Origin: Myxococcales bacterium
Lineage (GTDB): Bacteria; Myxococcota_A; Polyangia; Haliangiales; Haliangiaceae
NCBI GenBank assembly: GCA_016707895.1
Contig: JADJGV010000012.1
Location: 246,001 to 310,000 of the forward strand
DNA: 64,000 bases
Reading direction: 5' to 3'
Under the pieces are notes generated by a model. The model had not been told where the DNA came from, ran no database searches, and worked only from the letters and a program-made list of their open reading frames with translations. The translations under genes and the position numbers were made by a program. Shown here piece after piece: positions 59,674 to 64,000 of the stretch (its first letter is position 1; the number at the start of each line of letters is the position of its first letter).

Positions 59674-61250
59674 AGGCCGGCGATCTGCGCCGGGCGCTGC
59701 GCGACGCGCTGCTCGTCGGCGCGCTGCTGTGGATCGCCGTCACGGCCGCGTTCGTGCGCGACCGCAACAAGGACGCGACCCAGCGCGCGCTGCGCCACGC
59801 CCAGGCCGCGGCCGAGCTGGTCGCGATCGGCGACACCCCGCCGACCCCGACCGCGGCCGCCGCGATCGTCGGCGCGCCGGTGGCGTCGAAGCAGCACGGC
59901 TTCTTGCGCCGGCGGGTCGCGCACACCGCGGCCGGCGAGCGCCCGCTCGGCGGGCCGACCGCGCCCGCGGTCGACAAGCTGCTCTACGACGCCGCCGGCC
60001 GCTACGACAAGGACGGCCCGTTCGTCGCGATGCTGTCCGACGGCAGCGAGCGCGCGGTGGCGGCGGTGGCGACCGCCCGCGGCCCGGCCATCGCGATCAC
60101 CGCCGGCCCCGAGCCCCGGGCGCCGGTGCCGTGGCTCGCGGTGCTCGGCCACCTCGGCCTGATGCTGGTGCTGGTCGGCGTCGGCGCGGTGCTCGGCGGC
60201 CGGGCCCGCGGCGTCGGCGTCGCGCTGGGTCTGGCGACCTGGGCGTTCCCGGCGTACTTCGCCGGCGGCCCCGGCCTGGCGCTGGCGATGCTCGCGGTGG
60301 CCGCCGCCGCCGGCTGGGCCCACGCCACCGGCGCCACCGATCGCGCGATCGCCAGCGTGCGCGCGCACAAGGTCGCGCTGTCGTTCCTGGCGCCGGCCGG
60401 CGTCGCGATGATCGTGCTGGTCGTGGTGCCGTTCGCGGTCGGCCTGGCGCTCGGCTTCTACGATCACCACCACGGCCGCTGGACCTTCGTCGGGTTGGCC
60501 AACTTCAAGCGCATCCTCACCGGCGACGGCCACGCGCTGTCCGACCCGCTGAACTTCTGGTTCATCCTCGGCGTGACGCTGGCGTGGACGTTCGTCAACG
60601 TCATGCTGCACGTGCTGTTCGGCACGCTGTTCGCGCTGATCCTGCGCCAGCCGTGGCTCAAGGCCCGGGGGCTGTGGCGGGTGCTCTTGATCGTGCCGTG
60701 GGCGGTGCCCAACTACATCACCGCGCTGATCTGGAAGGGCATGTTCGCCGGCGAGTACGGCGCGGTGAACTCGATCCTGTCGGGGCTCGGCCTCGATCGG
60801 GTGTCGTGGTTCTCGTCGTGGGCCACGGCGTTCTCGGCCAACGTCGCCACCAACACCTGGCTCGGCTTCCCGTTCATGATGGTGGTGGCGCTGGGCGCGC
60901 TCGAGTCGATCCCCAAGGAGCTCGAGGAGGCGGCCGAGGTGGACGGCGCGTCGAGCTGGCAGCGGTTCAAGGAGATCACCCTGCCCCACCTCAAGCCGGC
61001 GCTGGGCCCGGCGATCGTGCTGGGGTCGATCTGGACCTTCAACATGTTCAACGTCATCGCGCTGGTCTCCGGCGGCAAGCCCGGCGGCTCGACCGACATC
61101 CTGGTCACCGACGCCTACCGCTGGGCGTTCGAGCGCGGCGAGCAGTACGGGATGGCCGCAGCGATGGGCACGATCATCTTCCTCTTGCTGCTGGGCTGGA
61201 CGTTGATCGGCCGCGGCCTGACCAAGGGCGACGAGGAGGCCCGGCCATGA
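59670..61250 (+). CDS. MalF-type ABC transporter permease with unusual N-terminal extension
   Basis: A 526-residue permease. The core (about 235-526) has six spans and the EAA loop EAAEVDGASSWQRFKEITLP near 417, which docks MalK. In front of it lie a first span (about 13-28), a soluble segment of about 120 residues (QRALRHAQAAAELVAIGD ... ITAGPEPRAPV), and three more spans (about 150-220). This differs from E. coli MalF, whose large loop lies between later spans. The ATG overlaps the binding-protein stop. The extension might sense or contact substrate protein. Confidence 0.88.
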   Translation: MKAGDLRRALRDALLVGALLWIAVTAAFVRDRNKDATQRALRHAQAAAELVAIGDTPPTPTAAAAIVGAPVASKQHGFLRRRVAHTAAGERPLGGPTAPAVDKLLYDAAGRYDKDGPFVAMLSDGSERAVAAVATARGPAIAITAGPEPRAPVPWLAVLGHLGLMLVLVGVGAVLGGRARGVGVALGLATWAFPAYFAGGPGLALAMLAVAAAAGWAHATGATDRAIASVRAHKVALSFLAPAGVAMIVLVVVPFAVGLALGFYDHHHGRWTFVGLANFKRILTGDGHALSDPLNFWFILGVTLAWTFVNVMLHVLFGTLFALILRQPWLKARGLWRVLLIVPWAVPNYITALIWKGMFAGEYGAVNSILSGLGLDRVSWFSSWATAFSANVATNTWLGFPFMMVVALGALESIPKELEEAAEVDGASSWQRFKEITLPHLKPALGPAIVLGSIWTFNMFNVIALVSGGKPGGSTDILVTDAYRWAFERGEQYGMAAAMGTIIFLLLLGWTLIGRGLTKGDEEARP

Positions 61251-62101
61251 GCGTGCGCCGTCCCAAGCTGCCGATCGTGATCGGCGTCCACGCCTTGCTC
61301 GCGGTGGCGACGATGGCGGTCCTGTACCCGGTGATGCTGGTGGTGAAGAAGGCGTTCGAGCCCGGCCGCCAGTTCGCGCTGTCGCCGTCGCCGATCCCCA
61401 AGCACGTCACGCTCGAGCACTTCCGCGCCCTCCTGTCGGCGCGCGGCAGCCACGGCCAGCTGGCGTTCCTGCAGCACACCGTCAGCTCGCTGGCGGTGGC
61501 GATCGCGACCACCGTGGTCGGCATCGCGCTGTCGTGCACCGCCGCCTACGCGCTGTCGCGGTTCCGCTTCCCCGGCCGCAAGACCGCGCTCACCAGCTTC
61601 CTGGTGGTGCAGATGTTCCCGGCGTCGCTGCTGATGATCCCGCTGTACGTGCTGTTGCACGAGCTGGGGCTGCTCAACTCGCTGTCGGGCCTGGTGCTGG
61701 TCTACTCGACCACCGCGATCCCGTTCTGCGTGTGGACGCTCAAGGGCTACTTCGACAGCCTGCCGCGCGAGCTGTTCGAGGCGGCGCGGGTCGACGGCGC
61801 CGGCCCGATCCGGATCTTCTGGACCATCGTCTTGCCGCTGGCCCGGCCCGGCATCGCGGTCACCGCGCTGTTCTCGTTCATGACCGCGTGGAACGAGTTC
61901 ATCCTGGCGTCGACGTTCCTGACCGACGAGGGCAAGTACACGCTGCCGGTGATGCTCAAGTCGTCGGTCGGCCAGTTCTCGGCCGACTGGGGCCAGTTCG
62001 CCGCCGGCGCGCTGCTCACCAGCCTGCCGGTCATGGCGCTGTTCTACGTCGTGCAGAAGTACCTGGTCGGCGGCCTCACCGCCGGCGCGGTCAAGGGCTG
62101 A
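61247..62101 (+). CDS. MalG-type ABC transporter permease
   Basis: A 284-residue permease, last gene of the importer operon. Six spans are visible. The EAA loop EAARVDGAGPIRIFWTIVLP lies near 178-197, and the C-terminal GQFAAGALLTSLPVMALFYV, then KYLVGGLTAGAVKG, is typical of MalG-type proteins. The ATG overlaps the upstream stop (ATGA). With the ATPase, binding protein and first permease it makes a complete carbohydrate importer. A G-rich region of 43 bases follows the stop and separates it from the convergent recJ gene. Confidence 0.92.
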   Translation: MSVRRPKLPIVIGVHALLAVATMAVLYPVMLVVKKAFEPGRQFALSPSPIPKHVTLEHFRALLSARGSHGQLAFLQHTVSSLAVAIATTVVGIALSCTAAYALSRFRFPGRKTALTSFLVVQMFPASLLMIPLYVLLHELGLLNSLSGLVLVYSTTAIPFCVWTLKGYFDSLPRELFEAARVDGAGPIRIFWTIVLPLARPGIAVTALFSFMTAWNEFILASTFLTDEGKYTLPVMLKSSVGQFSADWGQFAAGALLTSLPVMALFYVVQKYLVGGLTAGAVKG

Positions 62102-62103
62102 CC

Positions 62104-62146
62104 GGGCGGCGGGATCGGGGTCGGGGGGATCGGGATCGGGATCGGG
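62104..62146 (+). repeat. G-run cluster between convergent genes (possible G-quadruplex)
   Basis: Seven runs of three or more G, with GGGATC repeats like those in the linker at 982, lie between the malG-type and recJ stops. In the plus-strand transcript this could fold as a G-quadruplex and act as a 3' boundary. Confidence 0.5.
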
Positions 62147-62147
62147 A

Positions 62148-63863
<1,716 letters not shown>

Positions 63864-63929
63864 CCTAGGCGGCCGGTCTGACAGTCCGGCGGGGCGCGGT
63901 CTCGTCGGGGACTGCGCGTCCGTACAGGT

Positions 63930-64000
63930 CTACTTCTTGCGCGGCGCGGTCGGCTTGCTGGTCTGCGCCCGGGTGTCGCCGGACTGCTGGGTCCCGACGG
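63930..64000 (-). CDS. Truncated CDS, C-terminal tail only
   Basis: On the minus strand a frame entering from the right edge ends in a TAG at 63930. The visible tail reads VGTQQSGDTRAQTSKPTAPR and then two Lys, a charged disordered C-terminus. Too little remains to name it. It is upstream of recJ on the same strand, 66 bases away, so co-transcription with recJ is likely. Confidence 0.4.
   Translation of the reverse strand, partial: VGTQQSGDTRAQTSKPTAPRKK

Overview
The window is a chromosomal segment of a very GC-rich, diderm, myxobacterium-like bacterium (Myxococcota). The reasons are the wealth of secreted lipoproteins with GS-rich or Cys-rich linkers, HEAT/TPR proteins, FHA proteins, a glycosidase ending in a MYXO-CTERM-like tail, an AgmX/PglI-type C-terminal domain protein, and an ExbB plus two ExbD motor operon laid out like the AglRQS gliding motor. 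The family-level placement is inference. I see no rRNA, tRNA, CRISPR array, transposase or integrase.

Layout. 1-8650: a truncated gene, a small anchored Cys protein, an Asp-box lipoprotein, a TPR protein divergent from a class A penicillin-binding protein, and a small lipoprotein. 8657-14181: the ExbB/ExbD/ExbD operon, a membrane protein, two related TPR lipoproteins and a secreted protein, with most copies of a dispersed palindromic element at operon ends. 14204-22237: RlmI-like methyltransferase, a giant lipoprotein made of 226-residue repeats, a DUF3750-like lipoprotein and an FHA/winged-helix regulator. 22241-22630: a 26-bp tandem-repeat array between convergent genes. 22634-38646: a purine-salvage pair (HAD 5'-nucleotidase and Hpt, divergent), HEAT and FHA proteins, a FadL-like porin, an oxidoreductase, a pair of M16 peptidase subunits and a DUF4344-like metallopeptidase. 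38757-44349: a GH15-like glycosidase, two glutaredoxin-fold proteins, an epoxide-hydrolase-like enzyme and a glutathione transferase. 44384-49950: a two-gene 2-hydroxyacyl-CoA-dehydratase-like system with a triple palindromic operator. 50064-51131: a small winged-helix regulator with paired operators, and an AgmX/PglI-like protein. 51157-54372: a probable inserted cassette of about 3.16 kb bounded by a perfect 58-bp direct repeat that copies the 3' end of a tetR gene; its main gene, a degenerate subtilisin-like lipoprotein, has lower GC. 54327-63863: tetR, a phospholipase-D-family protein, a secreted protein, a complete maltose-type ABC importer (ATPase, binding protein, two permeases) and RecJ. 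A second truncated gene enters at the right edge.

Genome-wide traits visible here. Many single-gene units carry a TANNNT hexamer 6-9 nt upstream of the start codon, which predicts leaderless mRNAs. Genes such as exbB, the dehydratase pair and the inserted subtilisin-like gene have leaders with Shine-Dalgarno sequences instead. The best candidates for something not described before are the 58-bp-flanked cassette in the tetR 3' end, the mobile palindromic element with an 18-bp flanking duplication, the triple-operator dehydratase locus and the FHA/winged-helix fusion.
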